Shown here piece after piece: positions 29,451 through 29,578 of a stretch of DNA of 29,578 nt. This DNA comes from a virus: positions 1-29,578 of the IMG/VR virus record IMGVR_UViG_3300036978_000035. The stretch is one strand, 5' to 3'. Positions within the stretch are counted from its first letter, which is position 1, and each line of letters begins with the position of its first letter. Below the pieces are notes generated by a model. That model searched no databases, was not told the DNA's origin, and saw only the letters and a list, made by a program, of their open reading frames with translations. The position numbers and the translations under genes were made by a program.

Positions 29451-29578
29451 ATGGACATAGGACTAAAACTATTACTAGCTAAGGGTAAAATTCTTGCAAT
29501 GAAATGGCGCATTAAATTAACCCGCGAAGAACTAGAAGAAAAACGACCAAACGCGAAAGCATTTATAGAAGGCGCTAA
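29451..29578 (+). CDS. Unknown charged helical protein, N-terminal part (gene crosses the ends)
   Basis: Begins right after the PP-loop gene stop (29448-29450). Reads MDIGLKLLLAKGKILAMKWR and continues through a Glu/Arg-rich region into position 19 of this window when the repeat is collapsed. The complete product is 98 aa with Leu/Glu-rich heptads. Family unknown. Confidence 0.85.
   Translation, partial: MDIGLKLLLAKGKILAMKWRIKLTREELEEKRPNAKAFIEGA
29561..29578. repeat. Terminal direct repeat, right copy
   Basis: Identical to 1-18 and in frame with the gene that crosses the ends; the overlap that closes the genome at about 29560 bp. Confidence 0.93.

Noticed and set aside
1-29578. Lysogeny module (integrase, excisionase, CI-type repressor)
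   Set aside because: No tyrosine or serine recombinase motif found; the small DNA-binding gene at 3801 alone is not evidence of lysogeny.

Overview
The window is a complete, or nearly complete, tailed-phage genome of about 29.56 kb. Its first 18 bases and last 18 bases are identical (1-18 and 29561-29578). Collapsing that repeat restores one uninterrupted 98-codon reading frame across the ends, so the contig is circular or circularly permuted. The likely host is a Flavobacterium-like member of the Bacteroidota: DNA is AT-rich, several gene starts lack a Shine-Dalgarno and have A-rich leaders, and intergenic regions carry TAnnTTTG promoter boxes typical of that phylum. I see no integrase, lysogeny repressor, DNA polymerase, RNA polymerase or tRNA. 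This suggests a virulent siphovirus (long tape measure, no tail sheath or contractile genes seen) that borrows the host replisome.

Layout. From about 25.4 kb through the junction to 4.0 kb is the early, replication and recombination region. It holds small overlapping unknown genes, a DnaA domain IV-like protein, a DUF6291-type replication protein, a RecA-fold helicase, a PP-loop ATPase of the PAPS-reductase type, a C5-cytosine methyltransferase, NinG, an HNH homing-type endonuclease, an ERF annealase with a YqaJ-type exonuclease, an SSB-like protein with a DDFPF tail, and a small DNA-binding protein. It ends in a terminator at 4006-4031. From 4.1 to 24.9 kb lies the late region: a sigma-like protein, small genes, TerS, TerL, tail or baseplate proteins, tape measure, fibre, XkdF-type protease, major capsid, a probable tail tube, portal, connector, holin, amidase, a single-gene spanin and a metallophosphoesterase. 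The capsid and tube genes are each followed by an intrinsic terminator.

Oddities. The only two minus-strand genes (16143-17451) look like tail assembly chaperones, are paralogous to each other, and sit away from the tape measure. Portal lies about 13 kb from terminase, with the tail module between. An almost invariant 12-mer, AATATAGTTATG, ends in the start codon of six genes. A promoter-terminator pair brackets about 84 nt of leader before the replisome genes. A 490-base gap holds 10-bp-periodic repeats and inverted TGTC/GACA arms, the best origin or operator candidate. By eye, CCGG is absent and GGCC occurs once, while GCGC is common.

How the genes work together. The early transcript would make recombination and replication functions plus small host-directed proteins. 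A phage sigma-like factor at the head of the late region may help the switch. The late genes package and build the virion, then lyse the cell with holin, amidase and spanin.
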